Counted from the first letter of the stretch, positions 57,388 through 64,000 are shown. The stretch: 64,000 bases of DNA from an uncultured Bacteroidia bacterium (GCA_902798975.1 CADBYT010000005.1:175012-239011), one strand, 5' to 3'. Translations and numbers: made by a program. Notes: a model not told the origin generated them from the letters alone.

Positions 57388-58458
57388 TTATTGCAATGGT
57401 AGTTCTTCCTGATTCAACTCGGAAGTGTTATCCTCCTTATTACATGAATCCCCCTCATTTGATGATGAAGTATCCGGAAGAAGCTCATTCAGTGGGGCGG
57501 TAATGGTTTCTTCCGCTCTTGTTTCTTCCTGGAGAGTCTTGGGCGTATCCGTGATTATGGTGTCTTCCTTTTCGATAGGGAGAACCCGTTCTACGGGCTT
57601 ACGCAAACGCTTGGACAAGAGTAGGACAGAGCAAAGGATAGCGATTATGGCGACCGCGTAAAGGAGAATCCTTTTTGATACAAATAGATGGCGCTTGCTG
57701 CCTTGGCTCTTTGTTCTTTCTTCGTCTTCGACTGCGTTGACATGGATAAGGTGGCAGGAGTGGTTGTCCTTGTTGTCGCGCGTGACTCCCTTGAGAATGT
57801 TGAGTTTCTGCTCGTCCGTCTTATCCATCGAGAGGACATTGACGATGTCGTCATCCTCACTGATTTCCAGCATGCCGTCGGAACACATGTAAAAGTAGTC
57901 GCCTGCCTGGATGTCGGTCAGAATGGCCACATCAGCCTTCGTGCGACGTTCTTGATGGGGCTGCATGGCCCGCGTGATGACATTCTTCTGGGTGCTGTGT
58001 TTGGCTTCTTCCGGAGTTAATTCGCCACAGGCAATCAAATCGTTAATAAGAGAATGGTCCCGCGTGACATAGACGATTCGCTTCTCGGAAGGACGAATTT
58101 GATAAACACGACTGTCACCAATATGCGCAACAATGCATTGCCCTTCGTCGAATTTGACAAACGTGAGCGTTGTTCCCATCTTTTTCTCGGCGTCATTGTC
58201 CTTGGCATCCAAAGCATCGTAAGCGGCATCAAGTGCCGATTCGAAATCCGTGTCCGGGTGTGCCAGGATATAGGAACTCATAGCCTGACAAACAGTCTGG
58301 GATGCGACCTCGCCGCAGTCATGGCCCCCAATGCCGTCACAAAGAATGAAGAGGTCATTGTCGGGATCCTTCTGTCCGAGAGCAGGATAGATGCTATCTT
58401 CCTGGTTGGCCCTCTGGCCGAGTTCCCAAAGGGAGAGGTATGTGGTAGTTATCTTCAT
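57388..58458 (-). CDS. PP2C-family Ser/Thr phosphatase with membrane anchor
   Basis: Residues 1-~245 are a PP2C/Stp1 domain: RANQED (Asp21), LFILCDGIGGHDCGE (Asp41), GTTLTFV, AHIGDSRVYQ, TRDHSLINDL, YMCSDGML and DNKDNHSC, giving all metal-binding aspartates. A membrane helix follows (~270-288, ILLYAVAIIAILCSVLLLS) and an acidic, Thr-rich C-terminal tail with KEDTIITDTP and EETITAPL. It would reverse the phosphorylation made by the neighbouring kinase. Its ATG overlaps the stop of the FHA gene before it (ATGA). Confidence 0.93.
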   Translation of the reverse strand: MKITTTYLSLWELGQRANQEDSIYPALGQKDPDNDLFILCDGIGGHDCGEVASQTVCQAMSSYILAHPDTDFESALDAAYDALDAKDNDAEKKMGTTLTFVKFDEGQCIVAHIGDSRVYQIRPSEKRIVYVTRDHSLINDLIACGELTPEEAKHSTQKNVITRAMQPHQERRTKADVAILTDIQAGDYFYMCSDGMLEISEDDDIVNVLSMDKTDEQKLNILKGVTRDNKDNHSCHLIHVNAVEDEERTKSQGSKRHLFVSKRILLYAVAIIAILCSVLLLSKRLRKPVERVLPIEKEDTIITDTPKTLQEETRAEETITAPLNELLPDTSSSNEGDSCNKEDNTSELNQEELPLQ

Positions 58459-59066
58459 ATCACAGTTTTGTCAGAATCATTTGACGCTTGATGGAAAGGA
58501 AGTTCGGACACTTTGAAAACCAGCGTCGTATCGGCGGAATGAATCACATCGGAATCATGCAGAATCACCTTGTCTCCAGCCCCCAAGGGCACGCCATTGA
58601 TGGTTGTCTCATTCTTGTTGGCCGCATTGTAGGCATAATGGCGGATGACTCCGTCCGGTCCTTTGATGGCTTCGATATAGAGGTGCCTGCGGCTGAAACC
58701 CAAGTCCCCGGTTTCGATGGCGATGGAAGCAGGGGATGCGCTTTGGTAAGTCTTTCGGCCAATAAGGTTCACACCGGAAGTCAGGGTGTACTTCTTCTGG
58801 TAACCGTCATGAACGAGATATCCAAACGTGACCACTCTAGGCATCTGAGGAAGCTTTGTATTGACATCCGTCGAGGGACTGAGCCCAAGCTGGGTCCTGT
58901 CCGAATCGTCATTCTTTGGTTGGTACAACTTGAACTCGGTGTACTTGTGCTTCTCTTTGCAAACAGGGCACTTGACACTTTTCTTTACATTGGCGGGGCT
59001 ATCAGCAACCGTAAGGATTGCTCCGCAGTTCGGACATTTTATTTTTATATCAGCCATGTCACTCAT
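58455..59066 (-). CDS. zinc-ribbon and FHA-domain protein
   Basis: From ATG 59066 the 203 residues begin with an MJ0042-like zinc ribbon (CPNCGAILTV ... VKCPVC; Cys11, 14, 33, 36). An FHA domain follows (~95-190) with LIGRKTYQSASPASIAI, the phospho-binding SRRHLYIEA and NETTINGVPL. FHA domains bind phosphothreonine, and the gene sits between the phosphatase and the protease. The linker contains DDSDRTQLGL and the last residues are DSDKTVI, possible phosphothreonine sites. A longer start at 59084 would overlap the preceding gene. Confidence 0.9.
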   Translation of the reverse strand: MSDMADIKIKCPNCGAILTVADSPANVKKSVKCPVCKEKHKYTEFKLYQPKNDDSDRTQLGLSPSTDVNTKLPQMPRVVTFGYLVHDGYQKKYTLTSGVNLIGRKTYQSASPASIAIETGDLGFSRRHLYIEAIKGPDGVIRHYAYNAANKNETTINGVPLGAGDKVILHDSDVIHSADTTLVFKVSELPFHQASNDSDKTVI

Positions 59067-59067
59067 A

Positions 59068-59781
59068 TTACCATTGCATAACAATCATATTGTTGTCGAA
59101 ATTGCCCCACATGACCGGGTGCTGCTCGTTGTTGGAGAGGCGGATAACACCTTTGCTAACGCTGTCAAAGAGCTCCTTCGCCGTTACTTTGCGGTCACGA
59201 TTCTCATCCGCCGCGCCTTTGAGGCATTTGACCAGGCATGCAGTGAAATATCCGTTTTTCATGTCTGGGCGTTCAATGGAAGTCTCATTTTGGCGGGAGG
59301 AAAGGAATAGCATCACATCGCTGTCGGAGGAGATTCGTTTTCTTCCATCCGAGGGTTCCCGCATCTTCCCAGAGAAACATGCGTCCGCAAAGACCATTTT
59401 ATGCTTTGACTTACACTTCGAGAAAATAGTTCGAATGTCATCATATAGAAGATAATCATCGTGGGCGCAGAAACCGCCGGGGATTCCATGGCCAGAGAAA
59501 TAGAGGACAACGATATCGTCCTGTTCCGCATTTCTAAACAGGGCGTTGGCCGTTGTAATGATATTCGAGCGGGTTGCTTTTCCGTTCAAGATCAAACGGG
59601 TCGTTGCCTTTCCGTTGGTTTTGTACAGATTCTCAATTGCCCTTGCGTCTGCTGTAGGAAGGGCCAGGTCGTTGACCGTTCCCGGGTAATCAGAGATACC
59701 AACGGCGACAAGGAACACATTTCCGGAGAATGCGTTCCAGCAGCAGAAGAAGGATAAACCAATCGAAATCAGTCGTTTCAT
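59068..59781 (-). CDS. exported caspase-like cysteine peptidase (C14 family)
   Basis: The 237 residues start with a signal peptide (MKRLISIGLSFFCCWNAFSG). The p20-like caspase fold shows VFLVAVGISDYPGTVNDL, IVVLYFSGHG with catalytic His98, and MVFADACFSG with catalytic Cys135. A conserved MLFLSSRQNETS and GYFTACLVKCL complete the domain (~20-235). Export predicts activity outside the cytoplasm, where the kinase's Sel1/Ig region also lies. No gasdermin or nucleotide-signalling gene is nearby. It ends 2 bp before the FHA gene and overlaps the small acidic gene upstream. Confidence 0.88.
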   Translation of the reverse strand: MKRLISIGLSFFCCWNAFSGNVFLVAVGISDYPGTVNDLALPTADARAIENLYKTNGKATTRLILNGKATRSNIITTANALFRNAEQDDIVVLYFSGHGIPGGFCAHDDYLLYDDIRTIFSKCKSKHKMVFADACFSGKMREPSDGRKRISSDSDVMLFLSSRQNETSIERPDMKNGYFTACLVKCLKGAADENRDRKVTAKELFDSVSKGVIRLSNNEQHPVMWGNFDNNMIVMQW

Positions 59782-60059
59782 ATATCGCCTTGATCGATGT
59801 CGTCACCGACATCGTAAGCATTGTCTGTTGTTTCCTCGATGTTCATGTCCGGCATATCCAGTCCTTCAGCGTCATCGTATGGAGCGGCACCGTCAATATC
59901 AATGAAGAACGCATCTCCATCTTCATACTCCACAGAAGAGATCTCGATTTCAGATCCCTCAGGAGGTGGGGTTGCTCCCAGGATTTGTACGAGTCCATCT
60001 TCGCTGTCCAGAACCTCGACAAACTCAGATTCATTTATTACTGTCGGTTTATAATCCAT
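59778..60059 (-). CDS. small highly acidic protein
   Basis: The 93-residue protein is extremely acidic (EYEDGDAFFIDIDGAAPYDD, NIEETTDNAYDVGDDIDQGD) with no Cys and few basic residues, and is probably soluble or disordered. It is the first gene behind an internal promoter and its stop overlaps the protease ATG (ATGA). It has no recognised domain; calcium binding or a chaperone/inhibitor role for the protease would be guesses. Confidence 0.65.
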   Translation of the reverse strand: MDYKPTVINESEFVEVLDSEDGLVQILGATPPPEGSEIEISSVEYEDGDAFFIDIDGAAPYDDAEGLDMPDMNIEETTDNAYDVGDDIDQGDI

Positions 60060-60069
60060 AAGCCGGGGT

Positions 60070-60100
60070 CAAAAGTATTGATCGTCTGATATATAATCAA
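60070..60100 (-). promoter_or_regulatory. internal promoter of the signalling operon
   Basis: On the minus strand TTG (60100-60098), 20 bp and TACTTTTG (60077-60070) give a consensus promoter. Transcription would begin around 60064, about 5 nt before the acidic protein ATG. It lets protease, FHA, phosphatase and kinase be expressed apart from the upstream LytTR/FHA genes. Confidence 0.6.
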
Positions 60101-60148
60101 TTCCTCGGCGCCAAATTGTATGAATGGCCACGATTGATTGATGAAATG

Positions 60149-60871
60149 CTATTCAGTGAATTTGGATTTGCACTTGGGGCAACCGCCATTACGAAGCACA
60201 AGTTTATAACTCTGGTTTCCAAGGAAATGCTTGCAGTGTGGACAAACGTATACGTCTTGAAAGTCTTCTTCCATCTTTTTCTGCATAACGGGAATCTCTT
60301 TGCTTCTTCCAAGCTGTATGTAGAGGAATACCAAGCCAAGAATTACCGTCAAGGCGATTGTCAATAATCTGAGGTTGGCTAGTTCGGGCAGGAAGGAGCA
60401 AAGCAGGCCAATAGGTGTCAATATTCCGGTAACGCTGCGGATTGTGCCAAAGGTCCGTTCTTCCTGCTGCATTGTAATCTTCCTATCAGAATAATCATCC
60501 CAAATATGCTTTAAGTGGGATATATTATAAGTTTTAGGCTCTTCCGCAGCATTTGCTGAAGGGGCCTTCTTAAACAACGCCAGAACGCCGGGAACATCAA
60601 GGCGATAATGCTCTGCGCCGAGTTCAATCAGGTCGGTTTTAGCAATGACCTTTGTTTTGTATTCCAAGCCATTGATGAACAATGAATTCTGGTCGGAAAT
60701 ATTGCTGATGGTCATTTTCTCTCCATCTACCTGGAGACGACAGTGGCTGCGGCTTACAGACCTCGGAACACTCCCTGGTGTGCCGAGGAAGGCCGTCTTT
60801 TCTCCCAACCTAACGCACAGTCTTGGAGCGGTTGCTCCGGATTCGCGTCCAATGATAACATCTAATGCCAT
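60149..60871 (-). CDS. FHA-domain membrane protein with C-terminal zinc ribbon
   Basis: Residues ~1-100 form an FHA domain (LGTPGSVPRSVSRSHCRLQV, ISDQNSLFINGLEYK). Two membrane helices follow (~150-188, SVTGILTPIGLLCSFLPE and LRLLTIALTVILGLVFLYI), then a C-terminal zinc ribbon (YVCPHCKHFLGNQSYKL ... NGGCPKCKSKF). The order is opposite to the other FHA protein in the cluster, which has its zinc ribbon first. A membrane FHA could recruit phosphorylated partners to the inner membrane. The start overlaps the end of the LytTR gene. Confidence 0.9.
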   Translation of the reverse strand: MALDVIIGRESGATAPRLCVRLGEKTAFLGTPGSVPRSVSRSHCRLQVDGEKMTISNISDQNSLFINGLEYKTKVIAKTDLIELGAEHYRLDVPGVLALFKKAPSANAAEEPKTYNISHLKHIWDDYSDRKITMQQEERTFGTIRSVTGILTPIGLLCSFLPELANLRLLTIALTVILGLVFLYIQLGRSKEIPVMQKKMEEDFQDVYVCPHCKHFLGNQSYKLVLRNGGCPKCKSKFTE

Positions 60872-61245
60872 TATTCGTGTTTATTTAGTTTCGAGTTGAT
60901 AATCAATTCCTTCAAATTCTTTAAAGCGTCCTTGGACACATCAAGCGTGTACTGGAAACTTTTCTGGTCGCTTAGAATCAGGGTTTGCTTCAGGGGGGTA
61001 ATCTGAAGGATGTAGTTCATGTTAATGATATGCCTCTTCCCAATCCGCGCGAAACGCTGTGCCTTCTCCTGGAGTTTGGCGGTGAGCATCTTCTCCATCT
61101 TTCCCAGGTTGATACACACCAGCCCCTCATATCCGTTGGCCAGGACAATTCGGGTATAATTCCCCTCGGCTTCAAAGTACACGATGCTCGGCACATCAAT
61201 TCTCAGAAGCTCATCTCGGGAATTCAGATAGATATACTCTGCCAT
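60871..61245 (-). CDS. stand-alone LytTR DNA-binding protein
   Basis: The 124 residues are little more than a LytTR domain: VPSIVYFEAEGNYTRIVLAN, FARIGKRHIINMNYILQITP and a C-terminal helix. There is no receiver or membrane part. It is encoded just before and overlapping an FHA gene by one base. It may be the transcriptional output of the signalling module, or its autoregulator; whether its activity is set by phosphorylation cannot be told. Confidence 0.88.
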   Translation of the reverse strand: MAEYIYLNSRDELLRIDVPSIVYFEAEGNYTRIVLANGYEGLVCINLGKMEKMLTAKLQEKAQRFARIGKRHIINMNYILQITPLKQTLILSDQKSFQYTLDVSKDALKNLKELIINSKLNKHE

Positions 61246-61252
61246 ATAATAA

Positions 61253-61984
61253 TTACTTGATAGTACATCTATTTACTCCGAGGGAAATTAATTCATTCCG
61301 GATAGACTCATGTAAAGTTTCTGAAATGCTTGGATCTATTATGTATTCCGAAAAAATATCCGGATTGAAACTCTTAAATACCACCTTTTCGCAATTATCT
61401 GTTTCTCCCCATACTAAGCACCGTATTTCATCCTCTATAGTGTAATCAATCCCCGCCAGGTTTGATTCCCGTTTCAATAACGCATATTGAATAGAGAGTT
61501 CTTGGACCTTATTGATAGAAAACTGTCCTAAAGAGCACAACCAGTCTTCGATCTCTTTTTCAGAACAGTATTTTACCCGCCCTATAACTCGGTCAGCGAA
61601 AACTATCTGATGGCCGTCCTGTTCAATCGTGTCATCAATGAGATTGATTAGGTCACGTATGGTAGATTTGACCATTACTCGAATATCTCCTTCATCCTTG
61701 CTCTTCCATCTAAAATTCTGCCAAGGATCACGTTTCGAAACGTCTTCCGTCCAGGATTGCCCATACAAGGTGTCACAAGCATTAGAGACAGAGATTAGTT
61801 GATCATTATATAAGCTTTTGATTTTGAGACGATGAAATAAATCCTCAAAAGAGTCCGTTTCAGTCCATGAGGACACTTGTTTAAACTCCATGATTCTCTT
61901 TTCTATATATTTTTTTAGAAACTTAATTTCAAAGCGCCGATATACAATCGTGTCTGGCGATATATTTCCAATTAGCTGTACCAT
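61253..61984 (-). CDS. DUF2971-like protein, first gene of the signalling operon
   Basis: The 243-residue soluble protein begins MVQLIGNISPDTIVYRRFE. It resembles the DUF2971 family in its order of blocks: an aromatic ACDTLYGQSWTE followed by DPWQNFRWKSKDEGDIRVMV, then YTIEDEIRCLVW and a final IIDPSISE. The function of that family is not established; members are often found in defence or accessory regions. Here it precedes the LytTR gene by 7 bp. The assignment is by pattern only and moderately uncertain. Confidence 0.55.
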   Translation of the reverse strand: MVQLIGNISPDTIVYRRFEIKFLKKYIEKRIMEFKQVSSWTETDSFEDLFHRLKIKSLYNDQLISVSNACDTLYGQSWTEDVSKRDPWQNFRWKSKDEGDIRVMVKSTIRDLINLIDDTIEQDGHQIVFADRVIGRVKYCSEKEIEDWLCSLGQFSINKVQELSIQYALLKRESNLAGIDYTIEDEIRCLVWGETDNCEKVVFKSFNPDIFSEYIIDPSISETLHESIRNELISLGVNRCTIK

Positions 61985-62277
61985 AAATAGGTTATGTCCG
62001 CCGTAGTAGGTTATTATATCCTGCTCCCTGGACTGTGGTTAGTGTATAAGAAAGTGTGGAGCATTTTCCGTTTATCTGGATAGAGGCTCTGGTAAGCCCA
62101 AGAACAAATAAACGATACTCCACACCAATTATGGTGAAGCGCTGGAGGGGCGCAATGCACCAAACATGGCGACGGGAGTGATCTGCTTATCCCTGTTCTT
62201 GTGAAATTTACCAGATTTCTATCCAAGGATCAAAGCGAAAACACTTTCATCAATATGTAATGTCCTGAGGACAAGGA
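61985..62277. other. long leader region with inverted repeats
   Basis: No supported gene. GTGTGGAG (62054-62061) and CTCCACAC (62118-62125) form the ends of a ~72-bp inverted-repeat unit whose inner bases (CCGTTTAT / ATAAACG) also match in part. It may be the scar of an insertion element or a structured 5' leader of the minus-strand operon. Confidence 0.4.
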
Positions 62278-62310
62278 CAAATATAAAAAATAGATTTGAA
62301 TAATCGAAAG
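62278..62310 (-). promoter_or_regulatory. candidate promoter of the signalling operon
   Basis: TATATTTG (62285-62278, minus strand) matches the -7 box; TTTC at 62310-62307 could serve as a weak -33 with 21-bp spacing. It is divergent from and overlaps the promoter of the candidate small RNA. The resulting leader would be about 290 nt. Confidence 0.4.
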
Positions 62311-62325
62311 AAAAGCCTAACTTTG
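62295..62325 (+). promoter_or_regulatory. promoter of a candidate small RNA
   Basis: TTTG (62295-62298), a 19-bp spacer and TAACTTTG (62318-62325) match the Bacteroidetes consensus. There is no coding start downstream; a terminator lies ~70-90 nt further on. Confidence 0.6.
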
Positions 62326-62330
62326 CAATG

Positions 62331-62420
62331 TCCTTCGCGGACTATCCGGGCAGAATCCCGTGAGACGTAGTTCCTCATCGAGTCGCGTCAATTACAGAGA
62401 GGTTCGCCTCTCTGTTTTAT
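62331..62420 (+). ncRNA. candidate ~90-nt small RNA with intrinsic terminator
   Basis: Between a consensus promoter and the convergent nuclease gene lies a short transcript without ORF. It can fold into GTCC/GGAC (62330-62333 and 62339-62342), CGGG/CCCG (62347-62350 and 62357-62360) and a terminator hairpin ACAGAGAGG/CCTCTCTGT (62394-62402 and 62407-62415) capped by a TTCG tetraloop, followed by TTTATTTT. The T-run is only on this strand, which fixes direction. No known RNA family was recognised. Confidence 0.5.
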
Positions 62421-62956
62421 TTTCCATACAAGCGACAGAACCTGGCGCCGAACCCCTTCTGCAATGCCGTTTGTCTTGTTATGGAGAACGCCTGTTTGTT
62501 GTGGAAGATTAATACTTCCCGACATTCGTCATGGGACTTAAAGCACTTGATAATCTCCTGCCCGAGTTTTCGGGGATTGTATTTCGTGCACATGTTCAGC
62601 AGAAGCCGGTTAGACTGATCCAGGGCATCCATGATTCTATTCCCAACCGAATTCTGACCAGTAATCGTTTTCAACTCAAACAATTTGTAAACTCCTTTCC
62701 GTTGGAAAATAAAATCGGCTGATTTCACTGCTTTTGGATTTGGCAGGAGGTAAACCGTATAGCCAAACAACACCGCTTTGCGTGCCGCATCGAGTTGACG
62801 GTCATAATCGGGCGTTTCGGGGCCGATGACACTATAAATACTTTCTTCGACTTGCTTGAATTCGGGCCGGCTGGCTATCACAGCCAGCTGTTGCCAAAAG
62901 GCAGCGCCTTTCAGGTTGCGGAGGTTTGCTATCAATATGTCCAGACCATCATCCAT
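62417..62956 (-). CDS. CdiA-C-like nuclease-fold protein
   Basis: The 179-residue protein has the core KSADFIFQRKGVYKLFELKTI, with D, E-x-K spacing typical of PD-(D/E)xK-like nucleases, followed by GQNSVGNRIMDALDQSNRLL and EVLIFHNKQAFSI. This resembles the C-terminal tRNase domains of contact-dependent inhibition toxins and similar free-standing domains in Bacteroidetes. There is no toxin delivery module, signal peptide or adjacent immunity-like gene. It could be a domesticated or orphan effector domain. The function as an RNase is inferred. Confidence 0.6.
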   Translation of the reverse strand: MDDGLDILIANLRNLKGAAFWQQLAVIASRPEFKQVEESIYSVIGPETPDYDRQLDAARKAVLFGYTVYLLPNPKAVKSADFIFQRKGVYKLFELKTITGQNSVGNRIMDALDQSNRLLLNMCTKYNPRKLGQEIIKCFKSHDECREVLIFHNKQAFSITRQTALQKGFGARFCRLYGK

Positions 62957-63022
62957 CGTCGTTCTTCAATACTATAGAAAGGCAACGTCTGCCGGGGCGG
63001 GAGCGGTGGTCTTCTGAAAACG

Positions 63023-63064
63023 CACAAAGCGAGCCAGGCGCGATATAACCCAACTCGCTTTGTG
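63023..63064. terminator. 11-bp hairpin downstream of htpG
   Basis: CACAAAGCGAG (63023-63033) pairs with CTCGCTTTGTG (63054-63064) over a 20-nt loop. With other A/T-rich hairpins around 63117-63165 it fills the 257-bp gap between htpG and the nuclease gene, which has no other feature I can support. Confidence 0.45.
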
Positions 63065-63166
63065 GACTCGAAGTACCACGGTGTGCAGACTTGTACGTCC
63101 TGTTAAGGACAAGCGCGAATATAGATATAATATGGCATATATCCTATATTATCGCATATTCGTTTT

Positions 63167-63194
63167 GAGATTCCGGGTCAAGCCCGGAATGACG
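63167..63194. repeat. dispersed CCGGA-type palindrome, copy 2
   Basis: ATTCCGGG (63170-63177) and CCCGGAAT (63183-63190) form a perfect stem around TCAAG. In reverse orientation it matches the repeat at 38298-38325. It lies 20 bp after the htpG stop and may double as its terminator. Confidence 0.6.
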
Positions 63195-63213
63195 AAGGGG
63201 AACCGGCGAATCT

Positions 63214-64000
63214 CTATTTCAGCAGTTTCTCGCTGCGGGCGATGAAGTCCGCGAGGGCCTTGCCCTTCAACATGCCGTTGCCCAGCAGGGCCAGGTCGAC
63301 GACCTGGTGCAGCAGCTCGCTTTCCTTGCGCTCCTCCCAGATCTTGGCGATGAGCGGGTTCTGCATGTTGACGATGATGTTGTAGGACTCGGGCATGGTG
63401 CCGTAGAAATTCATGCCGCCGCCGAGAGCGCTCATTTCGCGGTAGCGGCGCATGAACTCGCTCTGGGTGATCAGCACCGGCGCGGCGTTCTCGCCGAGGT
63501 TCTGCGCGTCCACCATGTAGTCGTTGCCTTCCGGCAGGACGCCCTTGAAGAGCTCGTCGAGCGCCTTCTTGTCCTCTTCGCTCATCTCCGGCTTCACCTT
63601 CTCCTCCTTGGGGATGAGGTTGTCCACGGAGTCGCTGTCCACGCGGGCGAAGCGGGTGTGCTCGATCTTGGCTTCCAGCAGGTTCACGAAGTGGCTGTCC
63701 AGGTCGCAGTCCATCAGCAGCACGTCGTAGCCCTGGTTTTTGGCGGCCTCGATCCAGCTGTACTGCTCGGCCGGCTTGGTGGCATAGAGGTAGACCACGG
63801 TCTTGTCCTTGTCGGTCTGGGCCGGCTCGATGGCCGCGCGGTAGTCTTCCAGACTGAAGTATTTGCCGTCGGTGTTCTTGAGCAGGGCGAACTTCAGGGC
63901 CCGCTCGCAGAACTTCTCGTCGGAGAGCATGCCGTACTCGATGAAGAGCTTGATGTTGTCCCACTTCTGCTCGAACTGCTCGCGCTGCTCCTTGAAGATC
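63214..64000 (-). CDS. htpG: molecular chaperone HtpG, C-terminal part (5' end outside window)
   Basis: The 262 codons present cover the middle and C-terminal domains of the Hsp90 homologue: KWDNIKLFIEYGMLSDEKF at the window edge, VVYLYATKPAEQYSWIEAAK, GYDVLLMDCDLDSHFVNLLE and the dimerisation domain with PESYNIIVNMQNPLIAKI and DLALLGNGMLKGKALADFI. The reading frame continues beyond base 64000, so the ATPase domain is not visible. GC content is again high, in contrast to the adjacent block. Confidence 0.95.
   Translation of the reverse strand, partial: IFKEQREQFEQKWDNIKLFIEYGMLSDEKFCERALKFALLKNTDGKYFSLEDYRAAIEPAQTDKDKTVVYLYATKPAEQYSWIEAAKNQGYDVLLMDCDLDSHFVNLLEAKIEHTRFARVDSDSVDNLIPKEEKVKPEMSEEDKKALDELFKGVLPEGNDYMVDAQNLGENAAPVLITQSEFMRRYREMSALGGGMNFYGTMPESYNIIVNMQNPLIAKIWEERKESELLHQVVDLALLGNGMLKGKALADFIARSEKLLK

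Noticed and set aside
59068-59781. Gasdermin or CBASS-type defence system
   Set aside because: No gasdermin-like, cyclase or nucleotide-sensing gene is adjacent, and the protease has a signal peptide.
51014-61984. Type VI secretion control operon (PpkA/PppA/Fha)
   Set aside because: The kinase, phosphatase and FHA parts are similar in kind, but no Tss structural gene, VgrG, Hcp or ClpV is present in the window.
62014-62226. 70-codon minus-strand ORF upstream of the signalling operon
   Set aside because: It runs across the 62054-62125 inverted repeat, has no hydrophobic or conserved pattern, and lies in a probable leader; it may be an insertion-element relic.
62417-62956. Complete toxin-immunity pair
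   Set aside because: No small immunity-like gene flanks the nuclease-like gene; the neighbours are an RNA candidate and htpG.

Overview
The window reads as a chromosomal piece of a GC-rich member of the Bacteroidales (Bacteroidetes). The evidence is the TAnnTTTG/TTG promoter pairs about 20 bp apart, the near absence of Shine-Dalgarno sites, a SusC-type carboxypeptidase-regulatory-like domain, LytTR regulators and the gene families present. It is probably an uncultured gut or rumen lineage; no 16S or other marker is present to place it further. No tRNA, rRNA, CRISPR array or prophage was seen.

Layout. 1-4.4 kb: the end of a DASS carboxylate transporter, an outer-membrane porin, a CNNM/CBS protein and an EamA transporter. 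4.4-5.5 kb: a REP-associated (RAYT) transposase with two tandem hairpins at its 3' end. 5.5-8.2 kb: a RelA-type (p)ppGpp synthetase and a small partner gene. 8.3-16.5 kb: uvrB behind a 34-bp perfect palindrome that forms its promoter, then two SGNH-fold proteins, an MBOAT O-acyltransferase, a lipoprotein-like peptide deformylase and a PrsW protease. 16.5-18 kb: an ECF sigma factor operon. 18-18.4 kb: a dispersed 114-bp element and a structured non-coding stretch. 18.4-19.4 kb: a Tat-exported metallo-beta-lactamase-fold enzyme.

19.5-25.6 kb (minus strand) is a pyrimidine operon, mgtC-pyrC-pyrK-pyrD-pyrF-pyrE-pyrB. It diverges head-to-head from a purine operon at 25.7-37.3 kb, purE-L-C-F-M-N-H-(purD::folD). 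Together they cover UMP synthesis from aspartate and carbamoyl phosphate, and most of IMP synthesis plus its one-carbon donor (purB, carA and carB are absent). 45.3-50.7 kb adds guaB, two consecutive guaA-type genes and a uracil/xanthine permease, so nucleotide metabolism dominates the window.

38.7-45.2 kb holds a small unrecognised biosynthetic cluster: an ACP, an AMP ligase broken by a frameshift, two paralogous NRPS-condensation-like enzymes and an exported repeat protein. It is divergent from a membrane LytTR regulator.

51.0-62.0 kb is visibly AT-richer and carries the most unusual system. It combines a transmembrane Ser/Thr kinase with Sel1, Ig-like and carboxypeptidase-regulatory-like domains, a membrane PP2C phosphatase, two FHA/zinc-ribbon proteins, an exported caspase-like protease, a stand-alone LytTR regulator, a membrane protein with calcium-type repeats and several unknown proteins. 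A candidate small RNA and a CdiA-C-like nuclease gene follow, and the window ends inside htpG.
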